Positions 63,201-64,000 of a stretch of DNA of 64,000 nucleotides are shown piece by piece. The notes beneath the pieces were generated by a model that saw only the letters and a program-made list of their open reading frames with translations, did not search any database and was not told the DNA's origin. This DNA is from an uncultured Thalassotalea sp. Its GTDB lineage: Bacteria > Pseudomonadota > Gammaproteobacteria > Enterobacterales > Alteromonadaceae. The DNA lies in assembly GCA_947502355.1 (NCBI GenBank), contig CANMZP010000002.1, positions 124,001-188,000 of the forward strand. The letters run 5' to 3'. The position numbers and the translations under genes were made by a program. The stretch's first letter is position 1. Each line of letters opens with the position of its first letter.

Positions 63201-64000
63201 GTGAAGCAGAATCGAGTTGTCATAATTGATACTGAGACCACAGGTCTATCCATACTCCAGGGTGATAGGATCATCGAGATAGCTGCCGTAGAGGTGGTAA
63301 ATGGTCAATTAACAGATCGCCAATACCACACTCTTGTAAACCCGGATGGTCGCAAAATCACACATGGGGCATTCAAGAAGCATGGTATCCATAATTATCA
63401 GTTATTAAACGAACCTGTGTTTGCTGAAATATCGGAAGAGTTAACAGCTTTTTGCGAAGGGGCGAAGATTGTTACCTACAATGCTCAGTTTGATGGCGAG
63501 ATGCTAGAGAGTGACTTCAAACGTGCAGGAATAGAGCTTCCTAATAACCTCGCTATAGAGAATATCGAATGTCTAATGGTTAGAGTGACTCAGCATTTTA
63601 ACAGAAAACGGCATTTTAAACTTGATGACGCCTGCAATCGCTTTAATATACTCCAAAAGCTGAACTCGGACGATTTGAACTGGCATAGAGCCTTATCAGA
63701 CGCTAAGGTTGCTGCGCTTTTGTATATTGAATTGGAAAAGCTATCCAATACGCCGAACCGAAAACCTTCGCCAAAAAAGGAAAAGGATTCAACACCAGCA
63801 AAAAGAAAACCATCTTCTTCCAAATCTCCAAAACCATCTAGTTCAACTAAAAAACCTGAACGCCACATACTGGTTCCTCGCGCAGCTCGGCATCCTATCA
63901 CTGGTGACCTTACTCAGCTTAATTGTTGCCGAAACCCTTCTTGTAGTAATTATGGTGTGCCACCTAAGAACCCTAAGAGAACGGCTACAGGCTACGGTAA
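63201..64000 (+). CDS. DnaQ-like DEDDh 3'-5' exonuclease with C-terminal cysteine motif (3' truncated)
   Basis: A frame from GTG 63201 stays open to the window edge (266 codons). An in-frame TAA at 63195 fixes the upstream limit, so GTG is the only sensible start. The exonuclease motifs are complete: Asp10 and Glu12 in VIIDTETTGLS, Asp98 in YNAQFDGEML, and His162/Asp167 in WHRALSDAKVAALL. A lysine/serine/proline-rich linker (residues ~182-221) follows, then NCCRNPSCSNYGVPPKNPKR with Cys242, Cys243 and Cys248. The last part looks like half of a zinc finger of the sort found at the start of some transposases. The rest lies outside the window. Role is unknown; it may belong to a mobile or defence element. 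Confidence 0.75.
   Translation, partial: MKQNRVVIIDTETTGLSILQGDRIIEIAAVEVVNGQLTDRQYHTLVNPDGRKITHGAFKKHGIHNYQLLNEPVFAEISEELTAFCEGAKIVTYNAQFDGEMLESDFKRAGIELPNNLAIENIECLMVRVTQHFNRKRHFKLDDACNRFNILQKLNSDDLNWHRALSDAKVAALLYIELEKLSNTPNRKPSPKKEKDSTPAKRKPSSSKSPKPSSSTKKPERHILVPRAARHPITGDLTQLNCCRNPSCSNYGVPPKNPKRTATGYG

Overview
This window reads as chromosomal DNA of a marine gammaproteobacterium, most likely an alteromonadal of the Colwellia/Thalassotalea type. The reasons are an AT-leaning composition, large TonB-dependent receptors, many secreted peptidases and amidohydrolases, DUF3360- and DUF3630-type proteins, and gammaproteobacterial neighbourhoods (prlC-rsmJ, ubiD-fre, gloA-nemA). Placement is inferred from protein resemblance only; no rRNA, tRNA or CRISPR array was seen.

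Layout. 1-4.4 kb: the end of a GH13 amylase-like enzyme, a DUF3360 transporter behind an exact FNR-type box, and a frameshifted remnant of a TonB-dependent receptor. 4.7-18.8 kb: housekeeping and stress genes (gorA, a dicarboxylate/amino acid symporter, prlC, a Tag-like glycosylase, rsmJ, gloA, nemA, a peroxiredoxin, ftnA, a YhiN-type flavoprotein). 18.8-20.2 kb: an accessory patch with an inverted-repeat element and a lone cupin dioxygenase followed by an attC-like structure. 20.2-24.9 kb: Nudix, phosphomannomutase, and an octaheme HAO-like cytochrome with a NapC/NrfH-type tetraheme quinol dehydrogenase. 25.0-29.3 kb: an RND efflux pair behind a textbook SoxR promoter. 29.4-32.7 kb: a MarR regulator divergent from a tyrosine catabolic operon (hppD, VOC protein, fumarylacetoacetase-like protein) with a double operator between them.

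36.4-45.2 kb is a CoA-ester module: an operon of two CitE/HpcH-type lyases, an AMP-forming acyl-CoA ligase and a mesaconyl-CoA-hydratase-like MaoC protein, a divergent third CitE-type lyase, then glutaryl-CoA dehydrogenase and a CaiB-type CoA-transferase. It looks built to activate, hydrate and cleave C5 dicarboxylates and to degrade glutarate. 45.3-54.7 kb: selO, a small cytochrome c, a cytochrome c-DUF885 peptidase fusion, a GAF-GAF-GGDEF-EAL protein, fre and ubiD. 54.9-64 kb: an amidohydrolase pair whose second member has lost metal ligands, an 18-residue-repeat lipoprotein, a long T-rich leader and an intact TonB-dependent receptor, and at the window edge a DnaQ-like exonuclease running into a cysteine motif.

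The most promising leads are the three-lyase CoA-ester cluster, the HAO/NapC pair, the cytochrome c-peptidase fusion, the SoxR-controlled pump and the exonuclease-zinc-motif fusion. Coordinates of short sites were counted by hand; no alignment or database search was run.
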